This document shows, piece by piece, positions 1 through 11,153 of a DNA stretch of 64,000 nt. Positions within the stretch are counted from its first letter, which is position 1. Each line of letters begins with the position of its first letter. Where the stretch lies: positions 3,906,001 through 3,970,000 of the forward strand of contig JAJTUQ010000005.1 in the NCBI GenBank assembly GCA_021399445.1. Direction: 5' to 3'. The notes beneath the pieces were generated by a model. The model saw only the letters and a list, made by a program, of their open reading frames with translations, did not search any database and was not told the DNA's origin. This DNA is from Xylogone sp. PMI_703 (taxonomy: Eukaryota; Ascomycota; Leotiomycetes). A program made the translations under genes and the position numbers.

Positions 1-1507
1 TCTCTGGAGCAGGTTGGGACTTTAACCTAGCCCGTGATTTTGCCTTCGCAGCTGTCCTCTTCATTCCTGGCACTCTGGAAGTGCTTCTTTGATTACGATT
101 AGATATGTGAATAGGCATATGGGTCAATTCGTCTTCATCAGACGCGAGGCTAGATATATCATTCTCGTCGTCTGAACTAACGTCAAAAGGATCGCGAATA
201 TCCCTGTGACGTCTTCGTGGAAGGAAGGACTGAAGCTGAGCTGTTGGTAATCTCGATGGTGGAGGAGGTGGCGTTTTCGTCCTCGGCCTGGGACGCCTTG
301 AAGTTCGGAGATTTGGAGAATGTGTAAGGGATGGCGGAGAAGATGGCGGTGATTCTTCAAATCGGCGCGTTGGCGTTGTAGCACGTAGCTGATTGCGCGT
401 CCGGGATCTTAATTGGTGAAGGGCTCTTGCCAGAACAGGGCTGCTGTCTTGAGAGCTAATACTCAAAGGAGGAGCCATCGTATCGCTCACAATATCTGGG
501 GTCACAGCTCGACTATCTCTCGGAGGTAATTGCTGAGTGGGAGATATCACCTCATCAGCCTCACTAACAGGACTAGAATTTGAAGGCGGTGCATTCAACG
601 GAGAAGAGCTTTTCGGTGACGACAGGGGGCTGGATTGGGGAACCTGGACATCTGAAAGTTTTCGCTTCCGTGAATTTGAAGACGTAGCAGCAGGCACTGT
701 CTTTGATATATTTAACGGAGTCGATTCATCATCAGGGTTGAAATCATCTTCCGTATCATAATCGGGCCTAAGCCGCTTGTTTCCTGTACCTCCATTGCTC
801 CCGCGACGCCGTCCTCTTTCAACCGTGCCAGTATCGTATGTACCACGTGATATTGTAGGTGTCGATGAATATAATTCCAATCCAGCACTACTCGGGCGAG
901 CAGATGCAGGACCGCGCCCCATTATGCTAGGTTGTCGAGGCCTACGTTTGAAAGCACCTATGGCGAGGGAGGATGTGTTCTTGGGGCCGACACTTGTGAG
1001 GCCGGTTCCTTCCGCAATATCAGAGTCGATACTGCTAGATCTACCTCTTCCTGCACGTCCAAGTATACTTGGCTGTCGAGGTCTCCTCCTGAAGTTGCCA
1101 ATGGATATTAGAGAGCTGTCCATTCCGGGCGTCTCCCTACCTCTTCTACCCACCTCAACATCGCTGCTAGACGCGTCAAGGTTTCCCAAGCTCAAACTTG
1201 AGTCATCAATCGGCTCCATAACTGGTTGCTTGGGTAGTTCTTGGGTTTCTGCTTCTAATGCGCCCTCTATTGCAGCATTCAATGCTTGCTGCATTCCTGT
1301 TTCCATTGACAGTTCGCGACCTTTTCCTTTACCAACAGACTGCACCTTAGGAATGTCACCCTCTCGGTCGCTGGCGTCATATAATGAGTCGAATGATGGC
1401 TCCCTAGCTTTCGTTTTTGAGTTACGTGTAGATGCATCTTTAGCTGGCTTTCGAATTCGAGGCGCTGGTGCAGATGGCGCAACCTTTGTGCGCTTTGGTC
1501 GAGGCAT
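1..1507 (-). CDS. Hypothetical basic, low-complexity nuclear-type protein (partial, 3' end outside window)
   Basis: One open frame runs without a stop from the ATG at 1507 down to the left edge, giving at least 502 residues; the C-terminus is outside the window. I do not recognise the family. The N-terminus is strongly basic (MPRPKRTK). A motif RRPRQPSI(L/M)GR occurs twice, near residues 137 and 186, each preceded by a short I/A-G-x-F segment. The rest is rich in Ser, Pro and Arg, with SP/TP sites, an RKRKLSD stretch that could act as a nuclear localisation signal, a proline run, a QLQSFLPRRRHR segment and then an acidic DVSSDDENDISS stretch. Composition suggests a chromatin or cell-cycle protein with short linear motifs, but that is inference. 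Codon phase stays intact over 1.5 kb, so it is very likely a real gene. The apparent 256-aa reading on the plus strand at 777-1547 is its antisense shadow. Confidence 0.75.
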   Translation of the reverse strand, partial: MPRPKRTKVAPSAPAPRIRKPAKDASTRNSKTKAREPSFDSLYDASDREGDIPKVQSVGKGKGRELSMETGMQQALNAAIEGALEAETQELPKQPVMEPIDDSSLSLGNLDASSSDVEVGRRGRETPGMDSSLISIGNFRRRPRQPSILGRAGRGRSSSIDSDIAEGTGLTSVGPKNTSSLAIGAFKRRPRQPSIMGRGPASARPSSAGLELYSSTPTISRGTYDTGTVERGRRRGSNGGTGNKRLRPDYDTEDDFNPDDESTPLNISKTVPAATSSNSRKRKLSDVQVPQSSPLSSPKSSSPLNAPPSNSSPVSEADEVISPTQQLPPRDSRAVTPDIVSDTMAPPLSISSQDSSPVLARALHQLRSRTRNQLRATTPTRRFEESPPSSPPSLTHSPNLRTSRRPRPRTKTPPPPPSRLPTAQLQSFLPRRRHRDIRDPFDVSSDDENDISSLASDEDELTHMPIHISNRNQRSTSRVPGMKRTAAKAKSRARLKSQPAPE

Positions 1508-1951
1508 AACTGCCGGAATTCTAGGGTATAGTTTATATGATATTTAAGAGTCGAATTTTCTATCGCATCGTGATTTGAGTGAGTGGCGTAAATTCTGAGA
1601 GGTTGGGGTGGTTTAAGTTGGAGCTCCAGACGCGACGACGCGACTTTCTGTTTTCGACTCCCCCACCTGAATAAGCGAGAAATTTGGTCTGGAGCGTAGA
1701 TCGTTAGCCTCTCTGACATCAGCGACATTGCTTTCACTTAACGTTAAATTAACTCCCTAAGTTAACACATAAAGAGGACGCTGGATTGCCTCTGCTCTAA
1801 CACTACTGCTAAGTGTTGCATTTTGCTTCTTTATTAATTGATTGCACATCTCATTGGCCTTTTAACAATTACGCCAATCCTGATATATGTCTAACAAGAC
1901 TGTCGTATACATAGAGATAGATAATTAATTAGCTCCCTTTAAGAGGGAAAT
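1508..1951. other. Intergenic, 5' side of the hypothetical gene and 3' side of TLG2
   Basis: This 444-bp stretch separates the two minus-strand genes. It must hold the promoter of the gene starting at 1507 and the 3' end of TLG2. It is AT-rich around 1740-1930. I see no RNA gene, repeat or convincing reading frame in it. Confidence 0.6.
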
Positions 1952-3103
1952 TCATGGCGGTGGTGTTACATTATCCTCTACGTGGCCCCTACGCCTTTTC
2001 GGCTTAACCACAAGAAGAATTATCATTCCAACAATTAGCAGAATCAACAACAAAATGATTCTGCGTTTAGTACCCCTTCTCTGATACCCAGAAGCAACCT
2101 TTAACTCCTTATCGGCAGCCTTAACATCCACTGCCATCCTCTCCACATTATAATCTATACGGTCGAGCATTGTTCCCTGATCAATTATCATTGCCTGTAG
2201 CTCCTTGAAAATATCCGCCAATTCGATAATGCCTTGCGCAATGTCCATGATTTCTCGCTCTCTCTGCATAATAGCAGCGTCGTTTGACGTGAGCTGCATT
2301 TGAGAGGTTTGCTGCAATGCAGATTGCGAGTACGATTTATCTGCATCAGATTCCATAAGAGATGGGTCCGTAAAATTGCTATAGAGAGGCGTAGAGGCTC
2401 GTTCAACAGGCGCGTTCATTCCGCCAAGTCCGCGAAGCTCTATAAAGCATATTAGATACGTCCAAGCAGCACAGATAAAAGGAATAGTATACTCTTTAAA
2501 TAAGCGCTTTGCTTCTTTCTAAAACCAGCACTGGCTTCCTGCACTCTCCCAGCAAGAGATATTTGTATATTCTTCGCCATCGATTCCTCCGCTCGAGATA
2601 TTGTACCTTGAGCTTTTGACTCCCTTACCATCTGCTCTACCCTTTGAATACATTTCTGACAATCATGGAAGCCTTTCGTTATATCTTGTGTAAGGCGCTC
2701 GATCTCGCTTTCTTCGGCCCTTTTCACGTCTTCATCATCAAATCCAGGAAGCACATGCTTCTGATGCAACTTCTCTAATTTCTGCGACTTCCTAGCAATA
2801 TCCGTCAGGAGCTCGGTGACTTCATCACTAACATCGGCCCAGCGAGGTGGCAGTAAATCCATTTCTATAACGGCATCCCCGTCGTCATCGAATGCGCCGG
2901 CGGACATAAGCCCCCGACGTTCTTCGGAAGCGCCACCAATGGTATCTGTATATCCATTGCCTGATGCGCTCGAATACTTAGTCTTCTTTGGTGGATGATG
3001 TGTATAGGACTGTCGGTAGGAAATATAGCTGACAGTGTGTTAGTAAGAGATGGAAGTGATCCAGATAGATGAAGCTGTACAGGTTTGTGCGGTCTCGCCA
3101 CAT
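1952..3103 (-). CDS. TLG2: Tlg2/syntaxin-16 type t-SNARE
   Basis: Three exons read on the minus strand: 3103-3081, 3028-2493 and 2439-1952, with introns of 52 and 53 nt. The product is 348 aa. The first exon is 23 nt and encodes only MWRDRTNL; the splice then gives YISYRQSYTHHPPKKTK, a start typical of syntaxin-16/Tlg2. The middle is a helical Habc-like region. The SNARE helix lies near residues 242-304 with the zero-layer glutamine in DQGTMLDRID. A single C-terminal membrane anchor (RIILLLILLIVGMIILLVV) lies near 312-330, followed by a short basic tail. Family knowledge: Tlg2 is a Qa-SNARE of the trans-Golgi and endosomes acting in endosome-to-Golgi fusion. The gene is divergent from calmodulin. 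Confidence 0.93.
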
Positions 3104-3450
3104 GGCGGACACAGCGTATCGTTCGGCTCTAGCAAATAATTTGGCCCTCTGATATTACCAAAAGAAGGCTCATCTGGACAATTAATGAAATTATTAAATG
3201 AATGTTTTGAAACTCAAGATGGCAGTGTCATCGTCCCTGAAGCTCTAAGCTTATCTGTGCCTCAGGCAATAACAAGCTACGCTTTATGTCGAATCGTCGC
3301 CCGTAATTGTCTTAACTACCTACATCGCATTCACAATCCCCCACACACCTTAAGTAACAGCACCCCTCGATTTCTACACGCCCATACTCGACTGCAAATA
3401 CAGCACAGTTAACATAACAGTCGCTTCTATCTACTCTTACACATCGCATC
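3104..3450. promoter_or_regulatory. Shared divergent promoter region of TLG2 and calmodulin
   Basis: The 347 bp between the two start codons serve both genes. Plus-strand sequence just before the calmodulin ATG is pyrimidine-rich (about 3360-3450), as is common upstream of highly expressed fungal genes. No clear TATA box was seen. Bidirectional regulation is inferred from spacing only. Confidence 0.5.
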
Positions 3451-4438
<988 letters not shown>

Positions 4439-5168
4439 GACGTTTCACTTTTCTTAGTGGGGGGCTTAGTGATGATAGGAGAGGCAGTTCGGTTTTTGCT
4501 TTATGCTTTAGCGGCACGGCATCGAGCAGATGCAGCCAGGTTCGGTGATATGCTAGATTAGGCTGAAACGGATTAGATCACGTTTACGATGGTGGTCAAG
4601 AAGAAATATACTTGATTTACACGTTTCAGCATCTCTATTTCACCATTTTGCAATAATTTTCTTGGAGGTAATAGAAGTCGTCCCCAAGTACGTACACCGC
4701 CTCTCCATATCGCGGCCAGTCCATAGATGACAATACAAGCAATATCACGTGTTGCGATTGCTTCATCTGCCCATAGTGAGGCGGTCATCTCCAGAGTCCC
4801 TGATAAGGCTGTTGCTTAGCGCAGGAGGTGCCGAGTTTTCGGGACCCACCCCTGTCTTTGCCAGGAGTAATACAGATCAAACGGCGAACACCTCTTATCT
4901 CGTTCTCTCTTATTTTTCTGCAGGCACACCATATACATATTTTCATACATCTCATATTGCCAATCCAAAACCAATTCCTGTTGTGTCATTATATAATTCT
5001 TTCTTGAATTTGTATAATTCGAATTTCTAGCTATGGGCTCCACACTGGGCTTCTACCGGGCGTTTTTAGCCCGAAAACAAGATGCAGATTCCGGGGAGCC
5101 CGGATGTAGATACCCATATTCTCTATGACCTCGTTGTTTCCTGCTGAGATGCTTTATTTCGAACAACA
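4439..5168. other. Intergenic, calmodulin 3' side and mannosidase promoter
   Basis: This 730-bp stretch between two plus-strand genes holds the calmodulin 3' UTR and the upstream region of the mannosidase. Short open frames on both strands (4573-5043) lack conserved features and overlap one another. I see no RNA gene or repeat. Confidence 0.55.
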
Positions 5169-7042
5169 ATGGTAGCTGTCAGGCGATTGCGTATAGTCAT
5201 TTTACTGATTATTTTCGTGGCCATAATTCTGTGCTATTTCAGTGTGGGAGACTCAGCACCAGGGCCTTATAAACGTCCCGGCACCCCAGGATTCTTCAAC
5301 TTCATACGTAGAAAATGGAGAAAACTTCCTGATCGATTCCCGGTTGACTCATATATTGCCCTACCAACAGGCGTGCCGACGCAGGTGCCTAGGATACAAG
5401 CAGAACCACCGAATGAAAGCCAAGCAGCAAAGGAAGAAAGATTGAGACGGCGCGAGGCAGTAAAAAAGACTTTTGTACACAGTTGGAATGGCTATACCAC
5501 CTATGCCTGGCTGCATGACGAAGTAAGCCCTGTATCAGCATCATGGAAGGATACGTTCAGTGGTTGGGCAGCATCGCTGGTTGATGCTCTCGATTCCTTA
5601 TGGATTCTAGGGTTGAGGGAAGAATTTGAGATAGCTATAGCGGCCCTTCCCCAGATTGACTTTTCAAAGCCAAATTCTAAGTCTATCAATGTGTTTGAAA
5701 CCACAATCAGATATCTAGGAGGGTTGCTGGCAGCCTATGATATTAGCGAAAGGCAATATCCAATACTGCTGGCAAAAGCTATTGAAATTGGAGATTTACT
5801 GATGTCTGCTTTTGATACACAAAATAGAATGCCAAATACACAGTTTGAGTGGAAAGAGTAAGTACCGAAGAATATAAGCCTCATCCTCCCAGTTAGAGTG
5901 ATATTCTCCGTACAGAGATGTTGATAGCGTCTAGATATATGTTTGGCTGGACACAATCCGCCTCCCAAACCATGCTCGTGTCCGAAATTGGCTCCTTGAG
6001 TCTCGAATTTACGAGACTCACCCAACTGACAGGGGATCTAAAATATTATGATGCAGTCCAGCGCATCGCGAATGAGTTTGAAAGGAGCCAGAACTCAACC
6101 AGGCTGCCAGGTATGTGGCCGGTTATCATTGATGCGTCGGTGCCTTCATTCGATAGAGACACATTATTCACTTTAGGTGGAATGTCAGATTCCTTATATG
6201 AATATTTCCCAAAACAATACCTTCTTCTGGGAGGATTACTCCCACAGCCTTGCAGTCTATATGAAAACTTCATCGAGGTTGCGAAAAAGCACATGTTCTT
6301 TCGGTTTTATAATCCAGATGATCTTGAGCTTCTCCTTTCCGGTGATATACGCATCAGGGGTCCGAATAACTTGACTGAACCTCAGCCACGGGTACAGCAT
6401 CTGGGATGTTTCACAGGTGGAATGGTAGGACTGGCTGCCAGACTGTTTAAGCGTCCTCAAGACCTTAAGATTGCGGAACAGCTCACCAGTGGCTGTGTAT
6501 GGGCATATAATAGCTTTCCGCATGGCGTGTCACCTGAAGTCTTTCGTGTGATGCCCTGTCCATCAGATGGCGAATGTAAATGGAGTCAAGAGAAATGGCT
6601 TGAAGCTTTGAAAAAGACACACCTGACTGATTCGAGAATGTCAGATGAAATGAAGACAGAAGTCGCCAATAAAATCATCAAGGAGGACCGTCTACCGCCA
6701 GGCGTCATACAAATCCACGACTCACGGTATATTCTACGTCCAGAGGCTATCGAGTCCGTGTTTTATATGTATCGGATAACTGGCTCACAGCACTGGGCTG
6801 ATACAGCTTGGCAAATGTTTCAAGCTGTAGACAAGATTAGCCGGACTCCCGTAGCAGCAGCAGCGGTTTTGGATGTCACTCAAGCTGATCCAGTGAAGAT
6901 GGATAGCATGGAGAGCTTTTGGCTAGCAGAGACGCTGAAATACTTTTATCTATGCTTTGAGGAATTTGATGTTGTTAGTCTAGACGAGTGGGTGCTAAAC
7001 ACGGAAGCTCATCCATTGAGGAGACCGAAAGAGGCGACATAG
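5169..7042 (+). CDS. GH47 class I alpha-1,2-mannosidase, type II membrane protein
   Basis: Two exons, 5169-5857 and 5935-7042, give 598 aa; the intron is 77 nt. The splice keeps frame only with the last of four candidate AG acceptors (ctag at 5931-5934), yielding WKEYMFGWT before the conserved SEIGSLSLEFTRL. Residues 7-26 are a single hydrophobic signal anchor after MVAVRRLR, then a proline-rich stem. GH47 hallmarks in order are FSGWAASLVDALDSLWILGL, FETTIRYLGGLLAAYD with its acidic residue, HLGCFTGGM, RPEAIESVFYMYRITG, and LNTEAHPLRRP with the calcium-binding Thr near the C-terminus. Family knowledge: these enzymes trim alpha-1,2-linked mannose from N-glycans in the ER or Golgi lumen using calcium. 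A Golgi-type trimming enzyme is more likely than an EDEM-type protein, which is usually longer. Confidence 0.92.
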
Positions 7043-7368
7043 CATCAGACATATATCATTGCATTAGCGTTTATTAGATGTACGAAAATAAGAATAACGG
7101 AAGGCAATATTAGAGTGTAATTTGATTTCACATGGAAGATAGCCAGGCATACATAAAATTGCAATCAGTGCGATTGCTCAAGGTTCAACTAGCTACTTGA
7201 CTAGCTAGCTAATAATGCCAGCATTATACCATATCATCATGCCATCCATAACACCTCTTTTAATCTAAGTTGTAGTAGTTAAATCATGCCACACTTTTGG
7301 ACACAAGACCAAGATGACAGCAATAGTCTACTCTAACAACCCGATAACCCATCCGAACGCCATTCGCC
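7043..7368. other. Convergent intergenic region
   Basis: This 326-bp AT-rich stretch lies between the 3' ends of the mannosidase and the DJ-1 family gene. It should hold both polyadenylation regions. A small direct/inverted tagct run sits near 7189-7212. Nothing else was seen. Confidence 0.5.
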
Positions 7369-8345
7369 TTAGATATCAATTCCATCAACAACAATTCCCT
7401 TGGACCAATTATACTGCATAATTCTAACAATCTCAGCAGATGATTCTTCGCTCACCATGATGCTAACAAGATAAAGGGCGGCATCCAGGCCGGCCGTAAC
7501 AGCACCAGCTGTGATAACTCTCAGTCCACCAAGACGTAGACTAGCTCGACGAGCATTGCTCTCTCTTCGAGTATTACTCTCCTTCCAAGCGTTAGAACCC
7601 TTTCTTCCCATGGAAGGTCTTCTAGCATCCGACTTCCGCCGGATGTATGGGTTCTCATCTGGATTACCGATATCAAATCGGAGATTGTTAACAACATATC
7701 TCTCTTCAACTACATCTGTTCGCGGAGCTAAATCCCGCATTGCAACTTCGCTGCATATATTTTCAAACTTGGCAAAGTAATCAGGGTGGGTTGTGGCCGT
7801 AAGACCAGAGAGTATGCCCTGATGGGCCAGGAACAAGCTGCCTGTGCAGACAGACAGGATGGTGCGTTCCTTGCGAGGATCTTTCTTCTGAATATCAGAA
7901 AAGGCTTTAATTATTCCCAATGGCTCTGCCTTGGATTTTATAATCTCTTCCACACCGCCGCCGGGGACGACTAGGACGTCAAACTCGGAAAGGCGCTCAT
8001 AGGCTTCCTCGAAGTCTATATGAGCGCGGAAGGAAGCACCTTGAGCGCTGACTGTATTTTCATTGGCAGCGGCAAAGACGCTTTGGAATGCCTTAGTAGC
8101 TACGGGCGGAGCGGGGAACATCAGTACAGTGGTTACTTCAAATTTGGGAATTTGACATTAAGGGGAGAGGTAGTGGCATGATGTTACGTGAAGATGTAGA
8201 AAATACCCAACTTACAGGCATCGTTGATGTCATGCCGGGCGTGGGAGAGGACTTCGAGAGGGCCGACGAAGTCCAATGAGTCCATACCCGGGTGCAGTGT
8301 GAATAACACCTTGATTATCGGGGTGGAGTTGTCAGTTGCAGCCAT
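7369..8345 (-). CDS. DJ-1/PfpI family protein with an Arg/Ser repeat insertion
   Basis: Two exons, 8345-8216 and 8135-7369, give 298 aa; the 80-nt intron splits a Leu codon. The N-terminus reads IKVLFTLHPGMDSLDFVGPLEVL, typical of the DJ-1/PfpI fold. The nucleophile elbow TILSVCTGSLFLAHQGILSG puts the catalytic-type cysteine near residue 140, followed by TATTHP and later GAVTAGLDAALYLV. The family includes cysteine hydrolases, isonitrile hydratases, glyoxalases and AraC-type sensor domains, so the substrate cannot be named. Between the sheet after VVNNLRFDIGNPDENPYI and GGLRVITAG there is an insertion at about residues 205-245, rich in Arg and Ser with four RRxS units; normal family members have a short loop here. 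The insertion stays in frame and lacks splice signals that would remove it cleanly. Confidence 0.85.
7540..7641 (-). repeat. RRxS repeat insertion within the DJ-1 family gene
   Basis: This coding segment holds imperfect repeats of Arg-Arg-x-Ser-Asn/Asp-Ala: RRKSDARRPS, then RRESNARRAS, separated by GRKGSNAWKESNT. The matching DNA is a degenerate repeat built on cga/cgt codons. It resembles protein kinase A consensus sites (RRxS), which is established for that kinase; use here is inference. Confidence 0.7.
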
Positions 8346-10190
8346 CTTGACGACTTATAGGTATTCAATATGAGTAGAAAGTAAGTGAGCTTGGATAAGA
8401 TTGAAGTTTTGGAAAGAGTATCTTGATTCTTTCTTTGATATTTTGATGAAAAGAAAGGAAGAAGGGGAGAAGACGGGAAGGTAGCGATGAGGCACCGATG
8501 AGCCCTGTGGGTGATCGAAAGGTAAACGACACCACACATCACCTTCATAATGGCCTCACGTGCCCCTCACTGCGGGGAAGGAGGCAATTAAATTAAGTGG
8601 ATTCGCTAGGGTACAAAGGTACTAGCTCCCGCGGAGTGGATTTACCCCAGAAAATGCCGTTAGCGAGACGCTAATCCCCAAAAAGACGTATAGATCTACC
8701 ATATCAGAAACAAGCTGGGCAGGTCACATGGTGATTTGCGCAGTTTTGTAACCAGATTGCGGATAATCGATGCCATAGAACGGCACGTCCTTGTTTTTGA
8801 TTGCGTTTGAGAAAGTGAGTATCCACTCTGCAAAATTGCGTGGGCTGATAGGATAACACGCGATATTTTGGTCGTATGACTTAATAGAACACTTATGGTA
8901 CTGCAACTAATCACATACGTCGCATAGGCTGTCAATTCCGTTCAGCTACATTGTTAGCAGATGAAGAATATCTCTAGAGCATTTTATTAGAATAGTATAC
9001 AGGTATGATGGGATACAAGGACCTACCAGAATATGATACTGTAGTCAAGATTGCTGATTATGGACTTACTATGTATTCATGGTGAGTGATATTTGTATAG
9101 TTATCACGGAGTGGGAAATAATAAGAGCTAGAGATCACATGGCATAGGATATGATTAATGTTCCATACGTTATACATGATTCCTTCAATACTCTTAAAAG
9201 ATATTAATACTCTAATGTGAAATACAGCCATAGTGCTTCTAGTTTATCCTTTGTGTCGAGAACCTTGGGGCTTTGATACGACGAATAGACAATTCTGCAG
9301 AACCAATTAAGGCCCAAGACGTATATACAACAAACGAGAATTCACATGATTGAGAGGTGAGTTGTTTAAATGCAACTGGCCTTGGAATAGAGTCATATCA
9401 TCAGTACTTGCAATAGAACGAGGAAGTCATAGGAAATAAGTTTACTATCACTAGAACATAACTACTGCGATATAGTCCTCAATCATCTAAAATTAAGGCC
9501 TAAGGTTTGGTTATAACTTTATTAGTTCATGTGCCACTTAGCGACATGACCTCGACCGATTCATTAGTCCCAGAAGTATACCTTGAATATAGCCGCCACG
9601 AAGCTGATAGGCTTAAAGAATTTGAAATGACGATCACTTGGAAAAACCTATCAATGCAGTTTAATGGAAAAGAGGGATTATATCATATTTTCGAGAAATA
9701 GAATATATATCCTCTTATGATGTTACTGGTTAAGACTCATAATTGTCACCTGCTAATAACTAAGGAAGCGAGAATGAAAGTACAAAGATAGGTTAATCCG
9801 TAGTAATCAAGCTTCTTTATTTATAGATATGAACTGTACTACAGAGTAGAGCTCGCTGCTGTATAACCATTGATGGAAATGTTTGTTACTGTATAAAACA
9901 AGTCTATTGATGAGAAAAACAGAAAATTAGGGAAGTATCTTGAATACTATAGTATGGAAGGCTTAGTGTTGTGAAGAATGTAGGAAGGACGAATCAGCAG
10001 AAGCTTGAGAATCTGAAATGCTGATACAAGTAGATGTGCCTCCAACAAGAAGTATATTCAAAGGGAGAGTGAGGAATATAAGTGGAGCTGCCGCGGCAGT
10101 AACTGTACGCTAATACAAATATTCGATAAAAGAGTGAAATAAGGCATGGAATAAAAGAGCATTATTCACTCTCGAGAACAGCTAACAAAA
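8346..10190. other. Gene-poor AT-rich gap
   Basis: About 1.85 kb between the DJ-1 gene and the DUF3716 gene. The part nearest 8345 is the DJ-1 promoter. From about 8950 to 10160 the sequence is AT-rich and broken by stops in all frames; the longest frame (9507-9701) has no recognisable motif. No terminal repeats or tRNA were seen. It may be decayed repeat DNA, but that is not shown by the sequence. Confidence 0.5.
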
Positions 10191-10310
10191 ATGGCTCACG
10201 CTCGAACTCACCTTTCCTCCTCTTCAACCCTCCGCTCACGACCCCGAAAAATTCCCCGCCACGACCGTAATCATGGCGAAATTAAAACCATCACTTTCCA
10301 CTCATCATAG
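10191..10310 (+). promoter_or_regulatory. Upstream open reading frame overlapping the DUF3716 start
   Basis: An ATG at 10191 opens a 39-codon frame that ends at the TAG at 10308-10310. It overlaps the main ATG at 10273 in a different frame. If the transcript starts upstream of 10191, ribosomes using this ATG would bypass the main start. Function is inference; the transcription start is unknown. Confidence 0.4.
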
Positions 10311-11153
10311 TTCGATACAAGCTCTGCGTGCTCTTACACCAGTTCGGGATGCCACGGTTCGCAAAGGACGTACACTGTACACGGGTAGGAAATCCAATAT
10401 GGAAGCGTACCTGGCACATCTAGGTGGTCAAGTCAATAGTCCAGCCTGCGAGAATTGCACGCGTTCCCGTGGCCTCTGGCACGAGTGTGTCTTTGCTGAA
10501 GGACATTTGAAAGGAGCATGCACGAACTGTCACTATAACAATCAAGGAAGCCGTTGCTCTTTTCGTAAGTTGAATTCTTTATCTGGGAAAGTCATAGGCG
10601 AATTTCAAAGGGTTAATATGTATTAAAGGACTCAATAAAGCTCGCGCTGGCCATTCCGTTCCTCCCGCCGTTCGTACACCAACTCTCGTTGATATTTTGA
10701 ACGTTGATTCCTCTAAATCTCCGGCTGCGCCCGTATCTACCCGCGGGGACGGCCGCCGTGACGATATGAGGGCAAGAAGAGCTAAGAAGAATCTTGGAAA
10801 AACCAAGAACTATGGTCGGGCTAGTAGTGTTGGTGAGTGATAGCCTTGTCTGCAATTTGAACTAAGCTCACTATCACATAACAGGTCTTTCTGGTGGCTC
10901 GGCGAGTGAGCATAGTCTCCGTTCCCCGTCCACCATGAGTGAAGCCACTCTGACACAGCACTTCACTCGTCCACGCATCGAAACCACTCACAAGGAGCAG
11001 AATCGTCGTTTGGCATCCCTATTTCGCCAGATTGCAGATGTTCTAGAATGGGATATCGTTGAGAAAGTAGAAGAAGAGGAGAATGATCTGAACGCATTCG
11101 CAACAAAAGCATGGTCAAACAGCCGTTTTACTACTGGTTTTAAAGAATACTAA
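10273..11153 (+). CDS. DUF3716 family cysteine-rich fungal protein
   Basis: Three exons, 10273-10564, 10629-10832 and 10885-11153, give 254 aa; introns are 64 and 52 nt with canonical GTAAGT and GTGAGT donors. Residues 55-97 hold a six-cysteine cluster (Cys59, 62, 72, 83, 86, 95) in the pattern CxxC...WHEC...CTNCHYN...RCSF. This matches my memory of the fungal domain DUF3716, whose function is not established. The rest is a Ser/Pro/Arg-rich linker and a C-terminal helical stretch (QNRRLASLFRQIADVLEWD) with an acidic tail. Spacing of the cysteines suggests zinc binding, so a nucleic-acid or protein-binding role is possible but unproven. The gene stands alone between two gene-poor stretches. 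Confidence 0.8.

Noticed and set aside
777..1547. 256-codon plus-strand frame
   Set aside because: It is antisense to a longer uninterrupted minus-strand frame with natural composition; its own product lacks motifs.
8346..10190. Decayed transposon
   Set aside because: AT-richness is suggestive, but no terminal repeats, target duplication or protein remnant could be identified by eye.
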